The position numbers and the translations under genes are program-made. Below are positions 24,431-33,322 of a stretch of 64,000 nt of DNA, one piece after another. The stretch lies in assembly GCF_040096055.1 (NCBI RefSeq), contig NZ_JBBMFK010000014.1, forward strand, positions 1-64,000. Reading direction: 5' to 3'. The stretch comes from Pseudoflavonifractor intestinihominis. Its GTDB lineage: Bacteria > Bacillota > Clostridia > Oscillospirales > Oscillospiraceae. Each line of letters opens with the position of its first letter. Positions within the stretch are counted from its first letter, which is position 1. Below the pieces are notes generated by a model. The model ran no database searches, was not told the origin of the DNA, and worked only from the letters and a program-made list of their open reading frames with translations.

Positions 24431-26803
24431 TTACTCCGCGGCCACAGCCTCGGCCACCACGGCGCCGGCCAGACGGCCGGAGGTGAAGGCCCAGCCCTGG
24501 GCCGCGCCGCCGTAGGTCACATAGGCCTTGGCCTCGGTGAAGAGGACGCCCATGGAGTCGGTGCCCACGGCGTACAGGCCGCCGATGGGGGTCTCGCCGT
24601 CGGTCTTCAGGACCTGGAAGTTGGTGTTGATATCCAGGCCGCCGCAGGTGGAGTAGCAGTAGGAGGAGCCCACGATACCGTAGTAGGGGCCGCCCTCCAC
24701 GGCGTCCAGATACTGGGCGTCCTTGCCGAACTCCTCGTCCACGCCGCTGGCGCAGTAGCTGTTGTACTGCTCCACAGTGGCCTCCAGCACGTCGGAATCA
24801 AAGCCCATCTTCTCGGCCAGCTCGGCGATGGTGTCGGCCTTGTACACATAGCCGGCGTCAATGGCGGCCTGGAGGATCTCCTCGGTCTCGGGCAGGGGCA
24901 CACCCGCGGGGATGCTGCTGCCGTAGCCCAGGTAGTTGGTGGAGGGGCCGTAGGGCACCTCGTCAAAGCCGTTGGCGATCAGGTTCTGGATCTGCTCGTC
25001 GCCCCAGATGCTGTAGAAGTGGGGGCCGGAGATCCAGGGGTTAAACATGGACAGGGCGGTCTCGCTGGTGAAGCGCTTGCCGTCGGCGCCCACGGCCAGG
25101 GTGTTGGAGGAAATGGCCATGTTCAGGGGGATGTCGGCCACGGACCACACGGCGGGACGGCCGGTGGAGCTGCTGATCTCACCCTCGATGGGCACGGCCT
25201 CGTAGCCGGACAGGAAGCCGTCCACGCCGCCCACATGGACCATGGGGGGCACGCTGATGTTGTAGGTGCCGGCGCCGTCGTCAATGGCGGCCTGGATCAT
25301 CTTGCCGTCGTTCTGGTGCATGCCGAACTGCTTCCAGGCGCCCTTCAGGGGGTAGTAGTCATTGGTGAGGTACTTCTCCTCCATCTCGGCGCTGCCGGCA
25401 AAGCCGCCGGTGGCCAGGATGACCGCCTTGGCGTTGATGACGTACTCGGTGCCGTCGGCGGTGCTGCGGGCCAGCACGCCGGTGACCTGGTTGGTGTCCT
25501 CATCGTAAATCAGGTCATAGGCCTCGGTCTCCAGCATGTAGGTGCCGCCCATGTCCTCGGTGAAGTCCTTCATGGCGGAGGCGTAGAAGCTCTCGGTCAG
25601 GGATTTGGCGCCGGTGTAGGGGGTGAAGGCCGCCCAGGTGTTGCCGGCGAAGCCGATGGCGGGGTCAAAGGAGAAGCCGTACTTGCTCAGCCAGTCCACG
25701 CTCTCGCCGCTCTCGTCGATCATGATGCGGATCATCTCGGGCTTGGCGGTCTGGACGCCGTCCACGGTGGTGTAGTTGAGCCAGTCCTGGTACAGGGCCT
25801 CGGCGTCGATCAGGTCCTGACCGGCGGGCTTGGTCTCGGTCTGGCCGGTCACGGGGTTGGGCCAGTCCTCGATCTCGGAGGCCACCTGGCTGGGCACGTT
25901 GATGGCCATGGGGCCGCTGGTGAGGGCGGAGGTGCCGCCGTACTTGCCGGCCTTGTCGATGGCCAGGACTGAGGCGCCGTTCTCAGCGGCGCTCAGGGCG
26001 GCGGCCACGCCGGAGCCGCCCATGCCCACCACCAGCACGTCGGTGTCCAGGGTGACGGTCTCGTCGCTCTTGGGGGGCACGGTCTGGAAGGCGCTGATGG
26101 CGGAGGCATCGGAGCCGCCGGCCTCCAGGGCCTGGGTCAGGGCGTCGGTGACGGCCTGCTTCACGCCGTTGCTGCTGGCGGTGGCGCCGGTGATGGCGTC
26201 CACGGCCACAGACTGGTACTCCAGCATACGGGGCAGCATCAGATCCACCACGGACTGGAGGATGGCGGGCTTCTCAGAGGTGTTGACCTGGTCCACCTGG
26301 ATGTCCTCGATCTTATCCTCGCTGACGGTGACGCTGACGGTGATGGGCTCGCTGACCCGGAAGCCGGTGCCCTGGCCCACATAGGTGCCGGGGGCCATCT
26401 TGGCGGTCACGTCGGCGGTGCTGTCCTCGCCCTTGGCCTGGGCGATGCAGTTGGCCGCGGCGGTGCGCACCGCGGTGCTGGTGAAGGTGGCGCCGGACAC
26501 GCCGTCCACCTCGGAGCTCTGGGCGTCCAGGATCTGCTGGGGCATCTGCTCCACCGCGTTGGAGCCCACGCCGGCGGTCTCGCTGTCACCCACGATCTCC
26601 ACGTTGGTGATGCTGTTGGCGTCAAAGGTCATGGTGACGGTCACGTCGCCGCCGTAGCCCTTGGCAGTGGCCTCATAGGTGCCGGGGGTGTAGATCCCGG
26701 CGGTCTGACTCTCGCTGGGGGTCGTGGTGCTGGGCTGAGCCGTACAGCCACCCAGCAGCAGCGCGCCCGCCAGCACGCACGCAAGGATACTGTGTTTTTT
26801 CAT
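24431..26803 (-). CDS. Extracellular flavoprotein reductase with two FMN-binding domains
   Basis: A 790-residue lipoprotein (lipobox LLLGGC, Cys20). Two FMN-binding domains lie at about 38-120 and 138-225, with flavinylation-type motifs DGVSGATFTS (100-109) and DAITGATAS (202-210). The fumarate-reductase-like FAD domain starts near 255 (GMGGSGVAAAL) and runs to the end (GLYAVGTDSMG). Such proteins are covalently loaded with FMN by ApbE-type transferases and pass electrons to small extracellular acceptors. Substrate is not readable. A LysR gene sits directly upstream on the same strand. No ApbE or electron-input gene is in the window. Confidence 0.88.
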   Translation of the reverse strand: MKKHSILACVLAGALLLGGCTAQPSTTTPSESQTAGIYTPGTYEATAKGYGGDVTVTMTFDANSITNVEIVGDSETAGVGSNAVEQMPQQILDAQSSEVDGVSGATFTSTAVRTAAANCIAQAKGEDSTADVTAKMAPGTYVGQGTGFRVSEPITVSVTVSEDKIEDIQVDQVNTSEKPAILQSVVDLMLPRMLEYQSVAVDAITGATASSNGVKQAVTDALTQALEAGGSDASAISAFQTVPPKSDETVTLDTDVLVVGMGGSGVAAALSAAENGASVLAIDKAGKYGGTSALTSGPMAINVPSQVASEIEDWPNPVTGQTETKPAGQDLIDAEALYQDWLNYTTVDGVQTAKPEMIRIMIDESGESVDWLSKYGFSFDPAIGFAGNTWAAFTPYTGAKSLTESFYASAMKDFTEDMGGTYMLETEAYDLIYDEDTNQVTGVLARSTADGTEYVINAKAVILATGGFAGSAEMEEKYLTNDYYPLKGAWKQFGMHQNDGKMIQAAIDDGAGTYNISVPPMVHVGGVDGFLSGYEAVPIEGEISSSTGRPAVWSVADIPLNMAISSNTLAVGADGKRFTSETALSMFNPWISGPHFYSIWGDEQIQNLIANGFDEVPYGPSTNYLGYGSSIPAGVPLPETEEILQAAIDAGYVYKADTIAELAEKMGFDSDVLEATVEQYNSYCASGVDEEFGKDAQYLDAVEGGPYYGIVGSSYCYSTCGGLDINTNFQVLKTDGETPIGGLYAVGTDSMGVLFTEAKAYVTYGGAAQGWAFTSGRLAGAVVAEAVAAE

Positions 26804-26881
26804 CGTTCTCTCCTCCTGAGCTGGTACTTTCCACAGCGGCCGTGTGCACCCGGCCGATTGTGTTAAAAATTTACCATACTC

Positions 26882-26910
26882 AGTATACAGAGATTGTTAT
26901 CAAAACTCAA
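26882..26910 (-). promoter_or_regulatory. Promoter of the LysR-linked reductase
   Basis: TTGAGT (26905-26910), 17 bases, TATACT (26882-26887) on the minus strand, overlapping the end of the LysR gene. An ATAC-TGA-GTAT dyad over the -10 region could be a LysR contact. Confidence 0.7.
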
Positions 26911-27791
26911 ATTATCATTTCTGATGGATCTATCTGTAAAACTGACAGCAATTCCCCCACTGCCTGCTCCTTTTCTCCCCGGTTCCAGATCAGCGCGATC
27001 TTCTCCCGGTGGGTGCTCTGGACGTCCACATAGGCCACTCCCTCCCTGGGGCGGCAGGCGCTCTCCATGCACAGGGACACGCCGAAGCCGGCGGCCACCA
27101 TGACCTCCACGCTGCCCGGGTCCTCGGCGTAGCAGTACACCCGGACCGGGTTGCCGCTGTCCGCCCAGCGGATCAGGTGCTCCCGCTTGTCCCTGCCGTT
27201 GAGGAGGATCATGGGCTCTCTGGCGATCTCCTCCACGGTCACGTATTCCTTTTCGGCCAGCGGGTGCCCGGCCGGCACCATGAGCCGGGCGCTCTCCTCC
27301 CGGAGCACCTGCCACTCCAGCCAGCGGGACAGCTTCAGCTCAGGGGACCAGGTGGAGATGACGCAGTCCAGCTCCTTGTCCCGCAGCGACTCCAGCAGGC
27401 GCACGGCCATGTCCTGGAACACCAGCACCCGCAGGTCCGGCTTCTCCCGGTGGAGCCTGGCCAGTCCGGACACCAGCTCCCGGTGGAGCAGGTTGCCGTG
27501 GCATCCCAGCCGGAGGGTGCGGCCGTAGCCGGAGGAGATGGTCTGCACCAGCACCGTGGACTCGGTGACCTGGCGGAGGATCTTCTCCGCCTCCTGCCGG
27601 AAGGCCCGTCCCTCAGCCGTCAGGGCCATGGTCCTGCCGCCCCGCTCGAACAGCGTCACGCCCAGCTCCTTTTCCAGGGCCGCGATCTGCTGGCTCATGG
27701 CCGACTGCACGATATAGCACTCCTGCGCCGCGGTGGTGAAGCTCAGGTGCTTTGCCGCCGAGAGAAAATATTTCAGCTGCCGTATCTCCAT
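26907..27791 (-). CDS. LysR-family transcriptional regulator
   Basis: A 294-residue LysR protein: winged HTH at 1-65 (MEIRQLKYFLSAAKHLSFT, QSAMSQQIAALEKELG) and an effector-binding domain from about 90. Start 27791 (MEIRQLKYF) is the conserved family start; the 68 upstream codons of open frame include the gene's own promoter. It lies just before the extracellular reductase gene, so it probably senses that reductase's substrate. Confidence 0.9.
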   Translation of the reverse strand: MEIRQLKYFLSAAKHLSFTTAAQECYIVQSAMSQQIAALEKELGVTLFERGGRTMALTAEGRAFRQEAEKILRQVTESTVLVQTISSGYGRTLRLGCHGNLLHRELVSGLARLHREKPDLRVLVFQDMAVRLLESLRDKELDCVISTWSPELKLSRWLEWQVLREESARLMVPAGHPLAEKEYVTVEEIAREPMILLNGRDKREHLIRWADSGNPVRVYCYAEDPGSVEVMVAAGFGVSLCMESACRPREGVAYVDVQSTHREKIALIWNRGEKEQAVGELLSVLQIDPSEMII

Positions 27792-27825
27792 GCCGTACCC
27801 TCTCTTTCCTTTTTCCCTGGAAAAA

Positions 27826-27854
27826 ATTATATGAGCTCTCCCCCGCCGCTGCAA
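27826..27854 (-). promoter_or_regulatory. Promoter of the LysR gene
   Basis: TTGCAG (27849-27854), 17 bases, TATAAT (27826-27831), minus strand. Slightly upstream, TTTTTCCAC and GTGGAAAAA form an inverted repeat (about 27861-27894). Confidence 0.65.
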
Positions 27855-28028
27855 TCCCTTTTTCCACTTTTCATTTCTTTTTTGTGGAAAAACAGAGACG
27901 CGCGGGGTATAAAGCCCTGCGCGCCTCCGCCCTATCCGCTTTTCGTTTTTCGCTCCGCTGTCATCCATTGTACCGTCCCGCCGGACGGGGCGCAATATGC
28001 CGGGCGCATACCTCCGGCGGGTGCAAAA

Positions 28029-28056
28029 GGCGGGCCGTCCCTCTGGACAGCCCGCC
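28029..28056 (-). terminator. Terminator of the rplU-prp-rpmA-obg operon
   Basis: GGCGGGCCGTCC pairs with GGACAGCCCGCC (one wobble) around CTCT; on the minus strand it is followed by TTTT. Lies 26 bases after the obg stop. Confidence 0.7.
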
Positions 28057-28081
28057 CCGGTGGGCGGCAGAGCCGCAGCCC

Positions 28082-29359
28082 TTACCGCTGGTATTCAAAT
28101 TCCAGGTCGTACATGGACACGGTGTCCCCGTCCTCGATGCCCATCTCCTCCAGCCGCTGGAACAGGCCGGACTCCCGGAGCATCCTGTCAAACCAGTTGC
28201 GGGACTCGTAGTCCCCAAAGTTGACGTTGGCCATGAGCCGCTCCAGCCAGGGGCCCTCCACCAGCCACACATCGTCCTCGTGGGTGATGGTGAGGGGCTG
28301 GGACATGTCCACCTGGGGCGGCCGCTCCACATAGGTGGGCTCGTACACCGTGATGGGGGGCAGGTCGGCCAGCGCCCGGGCGGCGGCGTACACCAGATCC
28401 CGGACGCCCTTCTGGGCGGCGGCGGAGATCTCGTAGAAGGCCAGGCCCTTGGCCTCCACGTGGGCCTTCAGCTTGTCCGCCAGGGTGCGGTCGGGGGCGA
28501 TGTCGATCTTGTTGGCGGCCACGATCATGGGCCGGCTGGCCAGCTGGGGGCTGTACTCGGCCAGCTCCCTGTTGATGGTCTCAAAGTCCTCCACCGGGTC
28601 CCGGCCCTCGCAGCCGGACACGTCCACCACGTGGATGAGCAGGCGGCAGCGGTCGATGTGGCGCAGGAAGTCGTGGCCCAGACCGGCGCCCTCGCTGGCG
28701 CCCTCGATGATGCCGGGGATGTCGGCCATGACGAAGGAGGTGCCCTCCTCCACGTACACCACGCCCAGGTTGGGGTAGAGGGTAGTGAAGTGGTAGTTGG
28801 CGATCTTGGGGTTGGCCTTGCTCACCACGCTGAGCAGGGTGGATTTGCCCACGTTGGGGAAGCCCACCAGGCCCACGTCGGCCAGCAGCTTCAGCTCCAG
28901 CACCACGTCCCGGGTGACGCCGGGCAGGCCGGCCTTGGCGAACCGGGGCACCTGCCGGGTGGGGGTGGCGAAGTGCTGGTTGCCCCAGCCGCCCTTGCCG
29001 CCCCGGGCCAGCACAAAGGGCTGGTCCCCGGACATGTCGCAGATGATCTCTCCGGTCTCCGCATCCTTTACCACAGTGCCCACCGGCACCTTGATGACCA
29101 GGTCGGCGCCGTCCTTGCCCGTGCACCGCTTGCCCTGGCCGTCCTGGCCGTTCTCGGCCACGTATTTGCGCTTGTAGCGGAAGTCCATCAGGGTGGACAG
29201 GTGGCGGTCGGTCCTGAGGATCACGTCGCCGCCACGGCCGCCGTCGCCGCCGTCGGGTCCGCCTGCGGCCACGTACTTCTCCCGGTGAAAGGCCACCGCG
29301 CCGTTGCCGCCGTTGCCCGAGCGGACGGTAATGCGGGCGGTATCAATAAAATTCGGCAT
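28082..29359 (-). CDS. obg: Obg/CgtA GTPase
   Basis: A 425-residue ribosome-assembly and stress GTPase. The glycine-rich Obg fold is at 1-158 (GGNGAVAFHREKYVAAGGPD), the G domain has GFPNVGKST (G1), DIPGIIEGASEG (G3) and NKID (G4), and the C-terminal OCT domain spans about 345-425. Full family length. Last gene of the canonical ribosomal operon, with a partial terminator before it. Confidence 0.97.
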   Translation of the reverse strand: MPNFIDTARITVRSGNGGNGAVAFHREKYVAAGGPDGGDGGRGGDVILRTDRHLSTLMDFRYKRKYVAENGQDGQGKRCTGKDGADLVIKVPVGTVVKDAETGEIICDMSGDQPFVLARGGKGGWGNQHFATPTRQVPRFAKAGLPGVTRDVVLELKLLADVGLVGFPNVGKSTLLSVVSKANPKIANYHFTTLYPNLGVVYVEEGTSFVMADIPGIIEGASEGAGLGHDFLRHIDRCRLLIHVVDVSGCEGRDPVEDFETINRELAEYSPQLASRPMIVAANKIDIAPDRTLADKLKAHVEAKGLAFYEISAAAQKGVRDLVYAAARALADLPPITVYEPTYVERPPQVDMSQPLTITHEDDVWLVEGPWLERLMANVNFGDYESRNWFDRMLRESGLFQRLEEMGIEDGDTVSMYDLEFEYQR

Positions 29360-29381
29360 ATGGTACCTCCTTTCAGAAAGA

Positions 29382-29415
29382 AAGAGCCCCGAACGGGGTC
29401 CCGTCCGAGGCTCTT
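29382..29415 (-). terminator. Attenuating terminator between rpmA and obg
   Basis: GAGCCCCGAACGGG / CCGTCCGAGGCTC form an imperfect stem, followed on the minus strand by TTTCTTTCT and then the obg ribosome site. Probably lowers obg expression relative to ribosomal proteins. Confidence 0.6.
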
Positions 29416-29435
29416 AGTATACCCATATGGAACGG

Positions 29436-29720
29436 TTACTGGGCGATCTCCACGATGGAGACCTGCTTGCGGTCCTTGCCCAGCCGCTCGAACTTCACGG
29501 TGCCGCTCTTGAGGGCGAACAGGGTGTCGTCGCTGCCCTTGCCCACGTTGACGCCGGGGTGGATGTGGGTGCCGCGCTGACGGACCAGGATGTTGCCGGC
29601 CAGAACGAACTGACCGTCGGCCCGCTTCACGCCCAGGCGCTTGGACTCGGAGTCACGGCCGTTACGGGTGGAGCCGACGCCCTTCTTGTGGGCGAAGAAC
29701 TGAATGCCAATCTTCAGCAT
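29436..29720 (-). CDS. rpmA: 50S ribosomal protein L27
   Basis: A 94-residue L27. It begins with the Firmicutes extension MLKIGIQFFAHKKG, which is cut after the two phenylalanines by the protease Prp to expose the mature end that reaches the peptidyl transferase centre. Prp is encoded just upstream. The rest (GSTRNGRDSESKRLGVK) is typical. Confidence 0.97.
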   Translation of the reverse strand: MLKIGIQFFAHKKGVGSTRNGRDSESKRLGVKRADGQFVLAGNILVRQRGTHIHPGVNVGKGSDDTLFALKSGTVKFERLGKDRKQVSIVEIAQ

Positions 29721-29772
29721 ATGTCGTACACCTCCAATACAGTGTGCAGATTAATCCTGGGACGGAGAGGAC

Positions 29773-30105
29773 TTACTCCTCCTCCATCACCATAATGTTT
29801 TCGGGATACTCGCCGTGGAGCTCGGCCAGGTAGACCATGAGGGCGGTCAGAAGGGTCTGACAGGTGCTCTCATTCTCCTCGCCCAGTCCGCCGGGGAGCC
29901 GGAGGGTGATGGCCGCGTCCTGCTCTCTCACCTTCACGCTGGCCTCCAGCCCGAGCACGTCGTTGACGGCGCACTCAGTGAGGCGGACGGCGCTGGTGAC
30001 GGCGGCGCAGACGATATCATGCCCCTCGTCGGCGAAGCCGCTGTGGCCCTTTACGGTAAAGCCCTCGATGCGGTCGCCCTTCATCCGGAATGATGCGGTA
30101 ATCAT
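29773..30105 (-). CDS. prp: Ribosomal-processing cysteine protease Prp
   Basis: A 110-residue YsxB/DUF464 protein. The catalytic His and Cys are in GHSGFADEGHDIVCAAV (His 20 and Cys 33 region). It removes the N-terminal extension of L27. It starts within the rplU stop (TAATG) and precedes rpmA, the conserved order. Confidence 0.95.
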   Translation of the reverse strand: MITASFRMKGDRIEGFTVKGHSGFADEGHDIVCAAVTSAVRLTECAVNDVLGLEASVKVREQDAAITLRLPGGLGEENESTCQTLLTALMVYLAELHGEYPENIMVMEEE

Positions 30106-30416
30106 TACACGGAGATCTTGCCGATGGTCACCTTGGTGTAGGGCTGACGGTGACCCTGCTTGCGGCTGTAACCCTTCTTGGGGTTGTACTTGAAGACGAT
30201 GACCTTCTTGCCCTTGCCGTTCTTCACGACGCTGGCGTCCACCTTGGCGCCCTCCACCACGGGGGTACCCACGGTGATCTTGTCGCCGTCGATGACGGCC
30301 AGGACCTTGTCAAAGGTGACGGTCTCGCCGGACTCCACAGGCAGCTTCTCGATGAAGAGGGTGTCGCCCTCGCTCACCTTGAACTGCTTGCCGCCGGTCT
30401 CGATAATAGCGTGCAT
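30105..30416 (-). CDS. rplU: 50S ribosomal protein L21
   Basis: A 103-residue L21 (MHAIIETGGKQFKVSEGD; C-terminal KKGYSRKQGHRQPYTKV). First gene of the operon, preceded by an L21 leader RNA and a consensus promoter. Confidence 0.97.
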   Translation of the reverse strand: MHAIIETGGKQFKVSEGDTLFIEKLPVESGETVTFDKVLAVIDGDKITVGTPVVEGAKVDASVVKNGKGKKVIVFKYNPKKGYSRKQGHRQPYTKVTIGKISV

Positions 30417-30437
30417 TCTGTTTCACTCCTTCATTAC

Positions 30438-30492
30438 GGGCTCGCTGTTGCAGGCGGAGCGGACGCTCACTTGCGACCTGTTCAAAGCGGCT
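30438..30492 (-). ncRNA. L21 leader RNA (autoregulatory)
   Basis: The minus strand upstream of rplU reads CCGCTTTGAACAGGTCGC and later CCTGCAACAGCGAG, the conserved halves of the Firmicutes L21 leader. They form a stem by CAGG/CCTG and CGCT/AGCG pairing. It lies between the promoter and the rplU ribosome site. Confidence 0.75.
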
Positions 30493-30497
30493 AAGAT

Positions 30498-30526
30498 AGT
30501 ATATCAGCCCAGCGGACCAAAGTCAA
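30498..30526 (-). promoter_or_regulatory. Promoter of the rplU operon
   Basis: TTGACT (30521-30526), 17 bases, TATACT (30498-30503), minus strand; start expected at about 30491, just before the L21 leader. Confidence 0.85.
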
Positions 30527-30563
30527 GGGATTTTCTCCCCATTTTCCTGATTTTTTGTACAAA

Positions 30564-31685
30564 TCAGGAGGAAAGGCCGCCGGCCGGTTCGGTCAGGCGG
30601 CCGGTGTACCAGCCGGTGACGCCGTTTTTCTTCACCAGGGCCCCCCGGGAGGTGCGCCGCACCACCGACACCACGTCCCCCGGCGCGACGGGCAGGCGGT
30701 AGTCGGTGGAGTCCTCGCAGCGGGTGAGGCCGTCCTTCTCCCAGATGTAGTCGGTGAGGATGTCAATCTCCCGGCCGGTGGTCAGGTGGCGGCAGCGGCA
30801 GAACTCGTCCCCCCGCTCCAGCACGGTAATCAGGTTGTCCCGGCCCCAGCGGATATTCACCGAGCAGGCGCTCTCCGCCTGGGCGTCCAGGGCCACGGCG
30901 GTGGGCAGCCGGTCCAGCCCCACCCAGGACACCAGGCCCTTCCGGTCCAGCTCCACCAGGTTCAGCTGGCCGTCCTCCTTGATGGAGGTGCCGCCGTCAA
31001 TGCTGATGGCCCGCTTCTCCCGGTCCACAATGGGGTTGAAGCAGGGAATATGGGGCCGGTACAGGGTGGTGGGCCAGTGTCCCACCACACACCAGCGGTC
31101 CAGCCGGTTGTCCTGGCCCAGGAAATTGTCGTTTTTCATGCACCGCCAGGCCTCCATGTCCTCAATGCCCTGGGCGGAGGGCACGCCGCCGTGGACAAAG
31201 ACGAACTCCGGCGTGCGGATGGCGGTGGGCAGGCTGCGGATAAAGTCCATCTCCGCCCGGAAGGGCTCAGCGATGGCGGCGCGGAGTCTGGGCTGGTCCA
31301 GGCAGTCCTCCAGGGTCAGGCCCAGGGACATGCCCATCTCCACCAGCACGCTGCGGTCCTTGAAGAAGCGGAAATAGTGGTCGTAGAATTCCCGGTCCAG
31401 CTCGTCCCGGCCGTCCAGGAACCCGGGCACCAGGTCGTCGCAGTTGCCGCAGATCACATGCACCCGGTACCGGCTCTTCAGGTCCATGACGTACCGCAGG
31501 GCGGCCAGTCCCCCCGCCCGCTTCTCCACGATGTCCCCCAGCACAAAGAGGGTGTCCTCCGGCCCGAAGGCCACCTGCTCCAGGGCCCGCTTCAGCAGGT
31601 CCCCCGCGCCGTGAATGTCGCTGACAGCGAAGATCCGCCCCGACTCCGGCAGGGTCATGTCCACAACCTTTGCCTTGATGAGCAC
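30564..31685 (-). CDS. Calcineurin-like metallophosphoesterase with SH3-like C-terminus
   Basis: Metal-binding motifs of the Ser/Thr phosphatase superfamily are all present: SDIHG near 20, GDIVEKR near 50, GNCDD near 80, VHGG near 165 and GHWPT near 205. The last 60 residues (PGDVVSVVRRTSRGALVKKN, WYTGRL) look like a small SH3-like domain. A GTG start at 31685 is preferred because GGAGGGTGAG lies just upstream; the longer ATG frame begins at 31715. Substrate (protein phosphatase or Ap4A-type) not determined. Confidence 0.82.
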   Translation of the reverse strand: MLIKAKVVDMTLPESGRIFAVSDIHGAGDLLKRALEQVAFGPEDTLFVLGDIVEKRAGGLAALRYVMDLKSRYRVHVICGNCDDLVPGFLDGRDELDREFYDHYFRFFKDRSVLVEMGMSLGLTLEDCLDQPRLRAAIAEPFRAEMDFIRSLPTAIRTPEFVFVHGGVPSAQGIEDMEAWRCMKNDNFLGQDNRLDRWCVVGHWPTTLYRPHIPCFNPIVDREKRAISIDGGTSIKEDGQLNLVELDRKGLVSWVGLDRLPTAVALDAQAESACSVNIRWGRDNLITVLERGDEFCRCRHLTTGREIDILTDYIWEKDGLTRCEDSTDYRLPVAPGDVVSVVRRTSRGALVKKNGVTGWYTGRLTEPAGGLSS

Positions 31686-31742
31686 TGCCTCACCCTCCAA
31701 TCTCGCAATTCCCATTCATTCTACCACAGCTCCGGGCAAAAA

Positions 31743-31776
31743 ACCACCGCCGGAGGGAAAATCCTCCGGCGGTGGT
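31743..31776 (-). terminator. Terminator of the small membrane protein gene
   Basis: Perfect 14-bp stem ACCACCGCCGGAGG / CCTCCGGCGGTGGT around GAAAAT, followed by T-run on the minus strand. Confidence 0.88.
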
Positions 31777-31792
31777 CTGTGATCCCTTTGAT

Positions 31793-32122
31793 TCAGTTGA
31801 GGGCGGCCCAGTCCCGGCGGAGGAACAGCCAGGTGATGCCGGGCACCAGCACCGCGCCGATGAAGGACATGATAATCGCGGCCGCCACGTTGGCCGCACC
31901 GGTCAGGCCCTGGGACACGCCCACCAGGAAGGACAGGACGTAGCAGACGCACATCAGCACATAGCCCGCCTTCTTCCGGGCGAAGAGCAGTATGCACAGT
32001 CCCGCCAGGGACACCACGGCGATGACCACGGACAGGGCGCGGCCGTAGAAGGCGTTCATGACGGTGGTGGCGGCGCAGAGGACCAGCGCCACCCAGAGCC
32101 AGATCTTTGTACTCTTATTCAT
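31793..32122 (-). CDS. Small four-helix membrane protein, unknown
   Basis: A 109-residue hydrophobic protein with about four predicted membrane helices and a basic N-terminus (MNKSTKIWLWVALVLC). No family recognised. It follows the Old Yellow Enzyme gene by 50 bases on the same strand and shares its terminator, so it probably belongs to the MarR-controlled operon. Confidence 0.65.
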   Translation of the reverse strand: MNKSTKIWLWVALVLCAATTVMNAFYGRALSVVIAVVSLAGLCILLFARKKAGYVLMCVCYVLSFLVGVSQGLTGAANVAAAIIMSFIGAVLVPGITWLFLRRDWAALN

Positions 32123-32172
32123 GTAAAATTACTCCTTTTGGTTATTTTCCCGGTTCCATGTGCCGGGTCAGG

Positions 32173-33276
32173 TCAGTTTTTCTTGTCGTAGATGCAGTGG
32201 ACGCCCTTGTGCTGCTGCATACCGCCCAGGCAGGCCTTGTTGCAGCGCACGCAGCGGTGCAGCTCCTTGAGCCGCCCCGCCTCCACCTTGTTGGGCCACT
32301 GGGGGTCGGCGATGAGCTGGCGGCTCATGGCAGCCAGTTGAATGCGCCCGGAGGCGAGCTGCTCCTCCACAAAGTCCGGGTCGGTCAGGCCGCCCACGCC
32401 GCACAGGGGCAGGGCGGTGTACTGCCGCACCTGGTCGCAGTACCGCAGGAAGCAGCCCTCGGCGGAGAATTCCGGGTGGTTCTTGGGCGGGATGGTGTCG
32501 GTGAGCTTGGCGTGGTTGGCCAGGGTCACGTGGAAGCTGTCCGCCCCCGCCCGCTCCAGCAGAGGGACAAAGACGGGCAGCTCCTCTACCAGCACGCCGG
32601 CGTTGCCGTAGTGGGGGTTCTCCTGCCGGACGGGCAGCTTGTAGTCAATGGCCATGCCTGGGACCGCCTTCCGCACGGCGGTCACCGCCTCCACGGCGAA
32701 TCTGGCCCGGTTCTGGGGGCTGCCGCCGTACTTGTCGGTGCGGTGGTTCATCAGGGCGGAGGAGAAGCTGCCGCACATCCGGTCCCCGTGGACCTGGACC
32801 ATGTCGAACCCGGCCTCCGCCGCACGGACCGCCGCCGGCCCGAAGGAGGCGGCGATCTCCGCCGCCCTGTCGGCGGACATCTCGGTCACCAGCTTGGAGG
32901 CCTGCTGGTTGAGCAGGGGGCGCAGGTCCTCCATGGAGATGCGCTTGGTGAGGATGCCGGGGATATACTTGATCATGGCCTTGAAATCGCTGTCCGACTG
33001 GTGGAGCTGGGCGCAGATGAGGCAGCCCTGCTGGTGGACCAGCCGGCAAAGGGCCTGGTAGTGTGCAAAGCCCTTGCGGCTGTAGAGGGACATGGGGCCG
33101 TGACGGCCCACGGGCACGTCGCCGATGATGACCATGGCGCAGCCGCCCGCGGCGATGGCCCTGATCTTCTCCCGGTACTCCTCCTCGGAGAGGCCCAGGG
33201 TGGTGGGGGCAAAGACGATACGGTTTTTCAGCGTCAGGCCCCCGATGGTGATGGGTTGGAACATAGTCTCGTACAT
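32173..33276 (-). CDS. Old Yellow Enzyme-family flavin oxidoreductase, short form
   Basis: A 367-residue NADH:flavin oxidoreductase TIM barrel (PITIGGLTLKNRIVFAPT, VQVHGDRMCGSFSSAL, KYGGSPQNRARF). A CVRCNKAC...C cluster at the end resembles the iron-sulfur ligands of 2,4-dienoyl-CoA-reductase-type enzymes, but the FAD/NADH domains that normally follow are missing. The start at 33276 (MYETMFQP) has GGAGG 8 bases upstream; the longer frame from 33291 includes that ribosome site. Probably reduces activated alkenes, with electrons from an external partner. Downstream of MarR in one operon. Confidence 0.85.
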   Translation of the reverse strand: MYETMFQPITIGGLTLKNRIVFAPTTLGLSEEEYREKIRAIAAGGCAMVIIGDVPVGRHGPMSLYSRKGFAHYQALCRLVHQQGCLICAQLHQSDSDFKAMIKYIPGILTKRISMEDLRPLLNQQASKLVTEMSADRAAEIAASFGPAAVRAAEAGFDMVQVHGDRMCGSFSSALMNHRTDKYGGSPQNRARFAVEAVTAVRKAVPGMAIDYKLPVRQENPHYGNAGVLVEELPVFVPLLERAGADSFHVTLANHAKLTDTIPPKNHPEFSAEGCFLRYCDQVRQYTALPLCGVGGLTDPDFVEEQLASGRIQLAAMSRQLIADPQWPNKVEAGRLKELHRCVRCNKACLGGMQQHKGVHCIYDKKN

Positions 33277-33322
33277 TTTCATTTCCTCCATGGATGGGCC
33301 GGGTGCTGTCCCGGCCTGTGGG

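Noticed and set aside
24326..25972. 548-residue plus-strand open frame
   Set aside because: Antisense to the flavoprotein reductase and crosses a perfect terminator; composition is that of a shadow frame.
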